Below, one piece after another: positions 24,952-37,800 of a DNA stretch of 64,000 nt (position 1 is the stretch's first letter; each line of letters begins with the position of its first letter). Below the pieces are notes generated by a model. That model did no database searches and was not told the DNA's origin. It worked only from the letters and a program-made list of their open reading frames with translations. The stretch lies in the NCBI GenBank assembly GCA_033239525.1, contig BSYO01000024.1:12147268-12211267 (forward strand). The letters run 5' to 3'. The DNA comes from Nepenthes gracilis. Lineage: Eukaryota; Streptophyta; Magnoliopsida; Caryophyllales; Nepenthaceae. The translations under genes were made by a program, and so were the position numbers.

Positions 24952-27900
24952 ATGGCGAAGTTAACGAACTCAGAGGTGGAACTTCAATGCGTCGGAAGGT
25001 TGGAAGTCGTGAGACCAAGACCAGTCGGTTTTCTCTGCGGTTCGATCCCTGTCCCCACCGATAAATCCTTCCAGACCTTCAACTCTGCCCTAGTTCCTTC
25101 TTCTGAAACGTAAATTTTGTCCCCTAAGATTGTAATTGAATGAAAAATATGACTTATTTGGGAAGTTGTCTTGGCAGTTTCTTTTGCCTCTTTGAAATCC
25201 TTTTTATGACGGAATTTTCTTTGAAATTTTAGGGTGACTGCCCCGAGGTATCGAATGCTGCCGACGGAGACTGATCTTAATACGCCGCCATTGTTTTCGA
25301 GTCTTCCGGAGAGGGTTCTTCCCAGTGATTATCATGCAGTGCAGTCTAGAGCAACTAATGGAGGTCGGTATTGTTCATCTACAAAATCATTTTACTCGAT
25401 ATATGTATTAGAGCTCCTTGTTTCCTTTCGTTATGTTTTTTAAACCTTATTTTAGTTACTGAGGATAGAGTCTTGACTAGGATGATGTAATGTAGGACTT
25501 GATCAAAGTAGATGGTTTTGATTCACTATAGAGGTTACTGTTCTACGTTTAGGATGTGTTGTTGTCTAGGCCGTTCGTTGAATGCCCTGCAGAATTCAGA
25601 ATAAGAGTTGGTCACTGCAATGCCCATGATTAAAAAGGGTAAAGGAAATGGTGATTGAAAAACATCAAGATAATTCTTGAATAGCGAAGTAGAATTTATA
25701 TAAGCTGATTAATGGTTTGATTGAGATCCTAATATTTCAGTAGCATGATCTTCATGCTGATAACTGATACTTCATCAGATGTTTCTTGGGATAGTGGTGC
25801 CATTACATCAAATCTCGCCAGGAAGGGTGAGTCCCTAGCGGTCTCTGGCTTGGTGGAGTATGGGGATGAGATTGATGTGATTGCTCCCGCTGACATTTTG
25901 AAGCAGATTTTCAAGATGCCATATTCGAAGGCTCGATTATCGATTGCAGTGCATCGAATTGGTCAGACACTTGTTCTGAATGCTGGGTATGTCTGCGTCT
26001 CCTTTTTTTCATAGTTTCTCATGTTTTAGTTCATTTATTTTTGAAACATCTTAATGTTCGTTTTTTCGTGTGATTGCAGACCTGATGTTGAGGAGGGTGA
26101 AAGATTGGTTAAAAGAAATCAGCCAAAATGTGCTGATCAATCTCTATTTTTAAATTTTGCAATGCATTCAGTCAGGATGGAGGCTTGTGACTGCCCTCCG
26201 TTTCATTCGGCTGCCCCTTCAGAAGGACAATCAAAGTCTTCTGCTCTGCCTGATCTGTCTCAGTCAAGGAAGAGCTCCTTCTCCTCTTCCAGCATTCAGA
26301 GAAATGATGCTGCTCCTTTGGAAGGTGATAAGCAGCACATGGATAACTCTGAAGTCAAACAAGAGAGTTTCTATTGGGGCGGTGCAAAGAACAAGAGAAA
26401 TAAGGGGCATGGTCCTGTCAAAAAAGCTTCTCAAATTGGTGGAAAGCCAAGAAGCTCAATGCAGGAATCTGAAAAGTATAGACGAGGTGGGAATGATGAA
26501 TTTGTCAGGGTTTTGTTCTGGCAATTCCACAACTTCCGCATGCTCCTTGGCAGTGATCTGCTTTTATTCAGCAACGAGAAGTATGTTGCTGTAAGCTTGC
26601 ACTTATGGGATGTTTCACGACAGGTATGTGCTCTACTGATTCTGATTCTTTTTTTCCTCCTCGTAAATATGTTTTTTTCTTTTGTGTTTTTTGTTTGATC
26701 CCTCCTATTTTTTTCTTTCATGCACTAATAACAGGTCACTCCATTAACTTGGCTTGAAGCTTGGCTTGACAATGTTATGGCCAGTGTTCCGGAATTGGCC
26801 ATCTGTTATCATCAAGATGGTGTTGTCCAAGGTTACGAACTTTTGAGAACGGATGATGTCTTTCTGTTGAAGGGCATTTCTGAGGATGGTACACCAGCAT
26901 TTCACCCATATGTTGTCCAGCAAAATGGTCTTTCTGTTTTGAGGTTTCTTCAGGAAAACTGCAAGCAAGATCCTGGTGCTTATTGGGTATTGTTTGTTCT
27001 AATACTTTGTAGATCTTTTTACATCTTTAATCGATATAGATGCCATTAAAGTATGTTTTGTTTTCCTGTTTTCTAATTTATTTTTTCTTTCAGCTTTATA
27101 AAAGTGCCGGAGAAGATGTGATCCAACTTTTTGATCTCTCTGTTATTCCCCAAAACCACCCATCTGACAACTATGATAGTTGCTCAAGCTCTCTGCCATC
27201 TCTGATTCGCAAAGGAAGGACAGACTCCTTATTATCCTTGGGAACACTTTTGTATCGTATTGGGCATAGGCTTTCACTTTCCATGGTGTGCAACGCTAAA
27301 TAACTGGTGATGTGCCTTTTACATAATGCAGACCTCCACCAGTCCATTTTTGACACTGTCGGGTTTTTATGCAGGCTCCTAACAACAGACCGAGGTGTGC
27401 TAGGTTCCTCAGAAAATGCATTGAACTGTTAGATGAACCAGATCATCTGGTAAAACCTTTTTGGATTGATTTTGTGACAGAAAAGTTGTTTTTTTTTCCT
27501 GTTTTGTTGCTTAAATAAATCTTTTCTATACTAATCAATTTTATTTGGTCAGGTTATCCTAGCATTTGCACATGAACAATTTGCAAGGTTCATCTTGAAT
27601 AATGATGAAGAGCTCAATCTAACAGCAGAAGCTTTCTCTCTGGTATCTGAAGTTAGAGTCACTGATGCAGAAGAAGAATCCTTGGACATTATTAGTAGTA
27701 TCTCTGATTCAACCATCCATGGGTTATCCTCAGTAGATGATGAAAGCCCATGTGAGGACTTGAAGAAAATTCAGATTTCCATAAATGGAGCTTTTGGGGA
27801 GAATAATTTGGGGACTGATGCATCTGAATCCAGAAGTTTGATTGCAGCAGGCGCTGCAGAACTCAAATGTTTATCAGAGCTTGTGCCCTCTTGCATGGAT

Positions 27901-30900
27901 GATGAAAGTTTTGCAGTTTGCAATGTGCTTCCACCTTCTGCACCTGTGATTCAAACCGTTGCTGATCCAATTTCCTCTAAGCTTGCTGCAGTTCATCATG
28001 TTTCTCAAGCTATTAAGTCCCTGAAATGGATGCGCCAAACTCACAACACTGACTCAGAGCTAGTTGACAAAGGTGAAACTGTCCCCAGCACATGCCCAAC
28101 TAAGAGCTTTTCTGTTTGTGCATGTGGGGATACTGAATGCATTGAGTTATGTGACATTAGAGAGTGGCTTCCAACAATGAAGCTGGACCGTAAGTTGTGG
28201 AAACTGGTTCTTTTACTTGGAGAATCGTATCTGGCCCTCGGAGAAGCCTACAAGGAGGATGATCAGCTGCTGAAAGCCTTAAAAGTTTTAGAGATAGCGT
28301 GTTCTGTTTATGGCTCAGTGCCACAGCATCTTGAAGACACAAGATTTATATCATCTATGGTTAGTAGCCCTTTGGGAAGGACAAGACTCAATGATGGACA
28401 CAAAAAGAAGCAATCGATTATTGCTGGTGAAATAAGACTAAGCAGAAGTTCTAGTAGCGATTATGCCACGCTTGAACATTCCTCTACTTACCTCTTTTGG
28501 TCCAAGGCTTGGACATTGGTTGGAGATGTACACGTTGAGTTCTATACGATACAGGGGAAAGAGATGTCAGCACAATTAAAGCAAAAGCCTTCTGGAAGAG
28601 AGTTAAAAATGTCCTCTGAAGTTGTGGAGGAACTCGTGAGGCTCAAGAAGACGCTGAGCCAGGATAAAGAGTACTGTAATTCATGCTCCTTGGTAAACTG
28701 CAGCTGTCAGGGTGATAGGGCCAGCAGTGGTAACAGTGCCAGCAGTAGCAGTGGAGATGCCCATGCAAACGTCCATAGCAGAAGACAGAGTAAACGGTCG
28801 TATCCCAAAAGTGGTGCTGCTTTGCTTGCTCGACAGGGTGAAGATGACTGTGTTGGCGTGAGTTCTGAAGGTGGAAACATGGGGCACAAGGGAAATGTTG
28901 AAACGCTCATGCAAGCATCCAAGATTTTAGATGGAAGTGGTGAAAAATCTTCAGTTCCTACTATTGTGTGTGGTGCGGGCGCCACATTAGAGATCCCGAC
29001 TACAACAGCTTCAAGAGATCTGCCAAAGTCAGGTAATGGTGGGATATTTAAGTACCTTGGAGGTCCTATCAGTACAGATTGTGATGACATTCTTTCAGCT
29101 GCCTTGAGCTGTTACAAACAGGCAAGAAAGGCCTTGAATGGGATTCATGTAGGATCAAAAGAACTAGAAGCTGTGCTTAAGAAAATAGGATGGGTATGCA
29201 ATGAACTAGGCAGAAGCAGGCTTGAAAAGAAGAATCTGGCCAAAGCTGAACTTGCTTTTGCTGATGCTATTGATGCATTTAAAGAAGTATCTGATCATAC
29301 CAATATTATTCTAATTAACTGCAACTTGGGTCACGGCAGGCGAGCAGTAGCGGAAGAATTGGTGTCAAAGATGGAATATCTCAAAACAAATGTTGTTTTT
29401 GGTAATGCGTACGTGCAAACTCTGGAAACCGCTAAAACTGAATATGCTAGGTCATTGGGGTTTTATGGAGCAGCGAAGTCGGAGCTGGTTGCCGTTGTGG
29501 ATGGAGCCGATGATGTTTCTCTGGGTCTGAGAAATGAAGTTTATACTCAGTTTGCTCATACGTGTTTGAGGCTTGGCATGCTATTGGCAAGAGAAGATAC
29601 GACGGCAGAGGTTTATGAAAATGGAGCCTCCGGGGACACAGAACTAGGATTTCGGGGTCCTAAGCAAGAACTCAGAAAACATGAGATTTCAGCTAATGAT
29701 GCCATTAGAGAGGCTTTGTCTATTTATGAATCATTGGGCGAGTTACGCAAACAGGAAGCTGCATATGCTTATTTTCAGCTTGCTTGTTATCAACGAGACT
29801 GCTGTTTTAAGTTTTTGGATTCAAACCAAAGAAGTTCCTATCCGTCTAAAAGTGAAAATAGCATCCTCCAAAGAGTCAAGCGGTACGCTTCTTTAGCAGA
29901 GAGGAACTGGCAAAAGGCAATTGAGTTCTACAGTGCAAATACACATCCCATTATGTACTTGACCATTGTGATGGAAAGATCATCTCTTTCACTGTCTCTC
30001 TCAAGCTCTTTCCATTCTCATGCGGTAAGTTTGTGATGGCAATTCTTAAAGTTCTGTTAGCAAACTTAGATGACTCAATTTATGCCAGTATGATTGTTCT
30101 ACAACCGGAGGGAAGTATCGGCGCAGCTGGTAGAGTTGTCACCATGTCACTTGGAAGTTAAGGATTCGAATTGTGGAAACAGTCTCTTACTTATGTAAGC
30201 TAAGACTATGTAGAATAAACCCAAAATGATTTGACCCTTTTCTAGAAGCTGCACATAGCGTGAGCATTGTGCACGGGAATGTCCCTTTTATTGTGCTACA
30301 ACCTTTTAGTATCTTTTCGCATGATACATCAAACCCCGACAAGTCAAACTTAAGCTAGTCTTCCGTTCCACATGAAAACACTACCTGAATGACAAGCCCG
30401 TAAGTTTGGTGAAACCACTCCATCAGTAATAGCTATCACGCTGCTACAACTCCTTGAGTTGGCATCGGGCAAAGGGCTTGTGAATTGTTCACCTGAACAG
30501 GCAATTTGCTGCTTGTGGGCTGAGTCTCAGGCTAAAGCCTGGACAGTCATGCACGCTTTTTGGACATAAAATTGTCATCCTGCCTAGCTAGTACATTCTT
30601 GGAAAGGCTCATACTACGACTTCATGTATAGCCTTTTTTAATTGCTCATCGGCTTTAGTTGCATTGATATATATATATATTTTGTATTTGTCCTTTTCCA
30701 AGTAAGAATAGAATTGCAGAAAATCAAATAAATTGAAGAGCGTCTAATTTTTGCTATGCCATTTATAACCCGTAAGAACTATTAAGCACTGACACTATAT
30801 CTTCCCAGTGTGTTGGTGTCTGTCGCACATCAAATATCTTTTTTGACCCTTCTGACATGCTTTTAATAAATTAAATTATTTTATAATTTTCAGAATATAG

Positions 30901-31845
30901 GTTTTTAACATAAACTAAAGAGAATTGAAATAATTTGGTAATTTTGAAATTATGAAAAACCTAAGCCCCTTTTGTTTTTTGTTTCTATTTTTCCCATTAT
31001 GTGAGGTATATCACAACTCATTATATGGGCTCACTTGCATAGTAATTCTTCCTGCGAACATTTTGAAATGAAGAAATAAAAAATATATGTATTTTATATG
31101 CATTTTTTTTTAAAAGCATATAATATGCCTCTCCACCATATAATCTGCTCATTTTTAGAATAATGTGTTGATGTTGTATCGTGTTTGTATCCCATTTCAA
31201 TGTCTATACTTTCTAGCATATTTGTTACGACCTTAATACGTGTAGGTAATAATAATGTCAAATATAAAACTTATCTATAAATAATCATGGTCTAATAATT
31301 AAAACCAGTTTAGATATTACATGTTAACACCATAAACAACATAATTAATCGTAAATTGTAGCAGTTATAGGGTTGACTTGACTATTTCTGTCCGGTCTCA
31401 AAATAATATTCTACCCGCTCAATTTATAAATTACTACAAGAAAAAGTATCTAATCCAAAATATCAAATAGACAATAGCGAAAGATTACACATAACTCATA
31501 ATGGCATACTGGCCTAATTCAACTGCTATAATCTTAACCAATAGAAGATATTTGAAAAACAAGTCTAAAAGCTATAAATAAACTCTAAACTATATTTCCT
31601 TGACAATTCTCTGTCCAATCCTGTAAGAATCTACTACTCACTAATCTAGAAAGGTTTTGAAAACATTTGTAAAAATAAGTCTAATGCTTAGCAAAGTATA
31701 TATGTGTGTATGTTGTGTGTGTAAACGAATATATGTGAGTAAAACAAATTGAAGGATAAAAAATACACAAATCACAAGAAAAAATCCAAAATGTCCAATT
31801 TTTGATAAATATGTTCTAATTATGATTTCATACCAAATGCTCACA

Positions 31846-31876
<31 letters not shown>

Positions 31877-34800
31877 CATGCAAATCGTGCAAAAAATATA
31901 TGAAGACTCAAAGATGTAATGTGTCTCTAAATACATGAAAATCGAAGGATCGTATTGAAGATATGCGAAAATTTAATAATTAAAGATTGGTGACTCGCAC
32001 ATCGACTAATCAAAAGACAACTTTGAGGAATGGGCTACACGTATTTTTGATAGCCTTAAGTTGATACAGTATGATTCAAGAGTTGTAGGCTGGCTTGTAC
32101 AGTACTTTATATATGGGGTTAAACGTCATATTTTTCCACCCATAGATGACAAGTGCATTTTTTAAGTGCACATAGTATACTACAATATGTTTCAACATAA
32201 TATATCCAAAATACAATAGTTCTCATTTTGTCATATGGAGGACTCTGTAATAATTCTGATTTGTCAAACTTTTTACATTGGGGAAAAGTAAAATCTCTGT
32301 CCATATCACAAAGTTCTTGTTAAATATTTGTATGAAAATAGTATGTAAGGTCAAATACTTAAATATTTCATGATTTTCTTACAATATTTCAATATAAGCA
32401 CAAAAATCTTCAAAATATCCAAATGTTCGGTAGAAAGTAGTGAAATTTCTAATGGAGTTACCCCAATATTGGACTGATAGATGTTATTTACACAAGCTCA
32501 ACTAACGGCAAATAATTGTCCCAATTATCCTTCATCTCCAAGACAAAGGTTCTAAGCATATTTTCAAATATCTGCATTGTTTTTGTGATTGTTCCTCTGT
32601 TTGTGGATGAAAAGCCTTGCTGAATTTCAACTTTGCACCCAATTATTTGTGCAAGCTTTCTCGAAGTTTAGATATGAATCTCAGGTCTCAATTAGACACA
32701 ATTGAAGCTGAAACCCATGCAATCTCACAATTTCATTAATGTAGAGCCATGCCAAGTGGTCTCTTGAAAATGTGGTCCTTACCCGAAAAAAATGTGCCAA
32801 TTTCATCAATGGATTTTGAATCAACAAAATAGAATAATGATTCCTCGCCGTCCTAGGTAATGCGGACTCTAGGTCCATTGTAATATGCTCTCATTTCCAA
32901 CTAGGAATAGGCAAAAGTTACAAAAATTCTATCAATTTCTAATATTGAACCTTGACCTATTTGCAAACAATACATCTTTCCACGAAAGCTACTATTTTTT
33001 TATTCATATTTCTTTATTAGAAGAGTTTTTTCATGTCCTGATATATTTTATTAATCCTTGGATGAGTAGTATGCTTCGCTTTGTGGTCTTCGTTCAAAAT
33101 CTCTTACTTTAATTCTTTGATATTGGGCATACAAATATCACCCATGATTCACTGTTCAAATTCCATGTAATTTCCATAAAAAAATGGATCGTCCATCTGG
33201 GGCTCTTTATTTTTCTTCATGATCATTGGTTGCACTTAAAAATGTAATAATATCATCCTAGACCTGTGGAAATGTAAATGAATATTGCAACTCTTCATTT
33301 CTTCAAACATTTCTCATTCCTTAGTCATCGTATAAGCTATCATGCCTGATGACTTTCGATTCAAAGCATTGGTGACTATATTCACTTTTTTTGGCTGATA
33401 CTGAATCTCGTAATTATAATTATTCAACAAGTCTGTCCAATCAAGCTATCTCATATTCAATTCTTATTGTGAAAACAAGTATTTCAAACTCTTGTAATTA
33501 GAGTATACTATAAATTTTTCTCCATACAAATAATGCATCCATATATTCAAGGCAAAGAAAATTGCAACCAATTTTAAGTCATAGGTAGGATAGTTTTGCT
33601 CTTAAATCTTGAGCTACCCTGATTCATAGGTAATTGTCCTTCCATGTTACATCAAAATGCAACCCAACCCTTTCTTCGAAATCTCATAGTAAATCACAAA
33701 ACCTCCAGTTTCCTTATGGATCACTAAAATCAACGTAGAAGTCAGTCAAATTTTCAATTCTTAAAAACTTCTCTCACATTCCTTATCCTAATAAAATGCC
33801 ACATTTTTTTGAGTTAAGTGAGTCAAAGGTAATGAAATCTTTAAGAAATTTTCAACAAAGTGTCTATAATACCTGGTCAAACCAAGAAAGCTACGAACTT
33901 CGGTAACATTCGTTGTTCGTTCTCAACTAGTCACTGCTTTAATCTTTTTCTAATACCTCCTTTAGACACAAGAAGTTCGAGAAATGAAACTTTCTTAAGT
34001 CAAAATTCACATTTCTTCAATTTGATGAATAATCATTTCTCTCAAAGTCTGCAAGGCGATTCCCTAATGAATGTGATGATTCTCATAACTTCTCGAATAA
34101 ATCGAAATATCATCAATGAAAATCACTAGAAATTGATCCAAATACGGTTGAAAAACCCGATTTATCAAATCCCTAAATATTGTGTACACATCAGTTAGAG
34201 TAAAAGGAATTATGAAAAATCATGATGGCCATACCTTGCTTGAAATGTCTTCAGTACATCTATCCGCTTATTCCTTAGTCGATGATACCCCAAGCGCAAG
34301 TCAATCTTGAAGAAAACCGAAGCTCCTTGCAATTGGTTGAACAAATTGTTAGTCTTTGGCAGAGGATACCTATGCTTAATCATGCTCTTGTTTAACTTTC
34401 AATAATTTATGCATAATCTCATTGATCTGTCCTTATTAGCAAATAGCAGTGGATCTCCCCATCAGCAATACACTTGGTCGAATAAATTTATTTTTTAACA
34501 ATTTTTATAATTGCTGCTTCAATTCTCTTAATTCTAATAGGGTCATTCTATACGAAGCCTTTGAAATAGATGCGGATCTCGGTTCCAAATCAATGGCAAA
34601 TTCAATCTTCCCTTTCAGAGGTGATGTGTTCTGAGATCCGGGTTATTGTACGAATTAGGGAGCCATTCGATCTTTCACGGAGGATTGAATTGGAGTAGGT
34701 CTAGTCTTTATCATTGCAAACTTGGATTATGTATGCTACAATTAATAAATAGGAGGTCAAAGGATTGGTAGGATTCGTTTTTCGATATATTTTCTAATGC

Positions 34801-37800
34801 TCAATCAGAAATCTTTCTCAACAGATGGACAGATGTGATGATATAAGAGAAATGCGTGGATGCATGTTATGGGGGATTGAGTGTTTTGGTGTGCTCAACT
34901 AGGGAGCGTTTTACGGATGGAGGACTAAGCTTTGATAAGTGCGTCTGGCTAAGGGGCGGCTTGGAGATGAAGGACGAAGCTCCGACTAAGTGTGCCCGAT
35001 CAAGGGGTGGCGTTGAGAGATAGAGAATTGACCTCCGGCAAGTGCGTCTGACTGAGGAGCAGATGAGAGAGATTGAGGACTGAGCTCCGGCGAGTACGCC
35101 TGACTGAGGGGCGGTTTATAGAGATGGAAGATTGAGCTCCTGCTGAGTGCACCCAACCAGGGGGTGGCTTAGAGAGATAGAGGATTGAGCTCCGCTGGAG
35201 GTCTGCTTTGCTAAGGGGTGCTTTAAGAGATATGGAGAATTAAGCTTTGTTGGGTGCGCTCGACTAGAGGATGGCTTTGAAAGATGGAAGGTTGGGCTCC
35301 GATAAGTGCGCTTGACTAAAGGGCGGTTTCCAGAGATGGATAATTGAGCTCCGCTGAGTGCGCCCTGTTAAAAGGTGGCTTTGAGAGATTGAGGATTGGG
35401 CTCCAGTAAGAAGAGAGGAGTGATGTACTCATTAAGGAGTGGCTGACTGTCGAGTGCTCCCGCGAAGGGGTGGCTAATCGGAGGAAATAGAGATTTCTAG
35501 GCGCTGATGGTGACAAGAAAGTTCACTTGCTAGTCTTTTCTTGACTGCAAACTGAGGGGGCTCTCTGCGCCCTGCTCTAGAGTTGTCTTCGTCGGCCACG
35601 CAGAGTGAGAACTCGGAGCTAACGCAAGGCCCGCGCAACCACTAGTCAGGATTGGTAATCGGCAAGGAAAAAGGATTCACCTCTGGTAGGAGGTAGCTTT
35701 GAGACTAATCGTCGCATGCCTGTGGTTATCTCCCTTGTTCTCCATTTTTGCGAGCTTTGGAGAGAGTTCTCTTCTGCGATTCTTCTCCTCTCTTTTTTCC
35801 TCCCCGGGGTTTTGCTCTTAGCCAAATCCTCTCCTCTAGGGACTAGGAGCCCAAATTGACCTCCGCTTTCTCTGTAGAAGAAGTGGGATATTTGTGGAGC
35901 AGGGGTTGCGAAGCTTGCTTTGGGGCATATAGCTGGCGGCGGTTGCTCACGTAGATTTGCTGAACTCTCTTGATGATTTCGAGAATCGATTGCAATGGCG
36001 TTGGTTGTACATGGATACTCTTTCCTTTTTGAGAGCAATCATGAGGCGCACCATATGGCAACTGCCTTCTTGGGGGCGATTCTCTTCTAATATTTGCCAG
36101 GTTGCCTCAGCAATTATGGCAATTGATACGTGCGTGGATCTGACTAGGTTGTATGCCGTTGGGCTGGAGGAGCGCTCTGCGCCATGATCGGTTGCAAGCA
36201 CTGGTGATTGCCATCTGGATGACCGTGTGCGAGTTGTAATCATGTGGGTATGCCTGCTGATTTGGAATAGTGTTGGCGGCTAGGACGCGCTTATGGGCTG
36301 CATATGGCGGGCGGCATGGACGGCCTACGTCTCGATAGGCGATCTTGGGTCATTCGATCTTGGGCCTTTTCCTGGGCTGCAGTTTCCGAACTATTCTTCT
36401 ACTGTAGGCCTTGACTTGGCGCCATCCCATGGGTATAGGACCCATCAAGGGGTAAACTAGGCAATTTTTTCATAAAGACATCTTTGAATTATCTTACCAT
36501 TTAAATTTCTTCAATAGGCACGTTATAGCTTTTAGCAGCGGTAACATAAGTAAGGTAAGTTTGACACCCATCTTGTATAAACTGAGATGCTTGTAAAGCG
36601 GAAATCAAACATGCCGACTCCTTCACGACACTTTCTTGAAACACAAAGAGTTCATAACCGGAAATATAAAACTGAACTTTCTTATTGAAACAACTAAAGC
36701 TTGTGTAATAGCACACTAATCAATCCATATACAAAGTAATATCAAACTCTTGCATTTTCAATAAAATCAAGTGTATGAACAACTCAAGTCTACTAATCCA
36801 AACAACATATTGGGGATACATAATATCTACTATTAAAGACCTATCCACTAGAGTTGATACCACTAACGTATAGTCCAAAATTTTTGGAGATAGATGCAAT
36901 TTACAAACAAATTAAGGGGTCACAAAAGAATGCATAGACCTTGGATTGATTGACACATGCACCGTAGATTCAAATATTAGCATATTACCTTCAACCTTCG
37001 ATGGATTGGCTTGAGTATTCTTAGCTGCTATTGCAAAAGTCTTCCCCAAAACAGTAAGTTTTCGATCTGTGTGCTTTGGCAAAAAAGGGTACTCCCTTAC
37101 CATGTGACTAACTTGGGCACAATTGAAACAAGCTCCAAGCTACTTATAGCACGGTTACCCTCCATGGTATTGCTCACAGGGATTGCAGGCTGACTTCGAA
37201 TGTTGCGGATTTGTCAGCGAAGATTGAACTCCCATAGATTTCCCATTATCCCGTGACTTCGACTTTGAATAGGGCCGTCCTATTTTGGAGCTCTGGCCTT
37301 CATGGCTCGTATTCTTCTTCTTGAAAAATTTTGCTCTCTCTCTCTTGTGCCTACTTAATGAGCAAGGCTCTATCAAACACTTCTCCATATATCCTCAAAC
37401 GAGAAGGCACTAGCTGCTGTCGATTAGAGTTTTATAAGCCTTGAAGAAATTTCCTTGCTCTCCTAGCTTCATCCACAACCACATGTGGGGAAAAATGAGC
37501 AAATTCAGTAAATTTGGCGTCATATTCTGCCATTAAACGATTTCCTTGTCTTAGCTGAGCAAACTTGTCCTTTCTTTTACTCATGAACACTTGTTGGAAA
37601 GTACTTCTCAAGAAAATTTTCTAAAAACACACCCTATGAAATTTCCTCTTTTTCTAAGCCCAAATTCTCCTTCTCATGGCCCATCAATAGTCCTTCACTC
37701 TATCTAGTTTGTAAACAGGAAACTTGACTTTCTCCTCCTCCGAGCAATTAATTACTTCAAACACATTCTCCACTCAATGAATCTATATCTTTGCTTTGAT

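Noticed and set aside
28157..29090. Minus-strand frames up to 127 residues inside EDRF1 exon 8
   Set aside because: They are shadows of the long plus-strand exon, whose conserved protein explains the openness.
31205..32100. TGTTACGACCTTAATACG as the missing left LTR of the minus-strand Gypsy remnant
   Set aside because: It reads as an LTR start on the plus strand, the wrong orientation for that element, and the body does not resemble 37918-38468.
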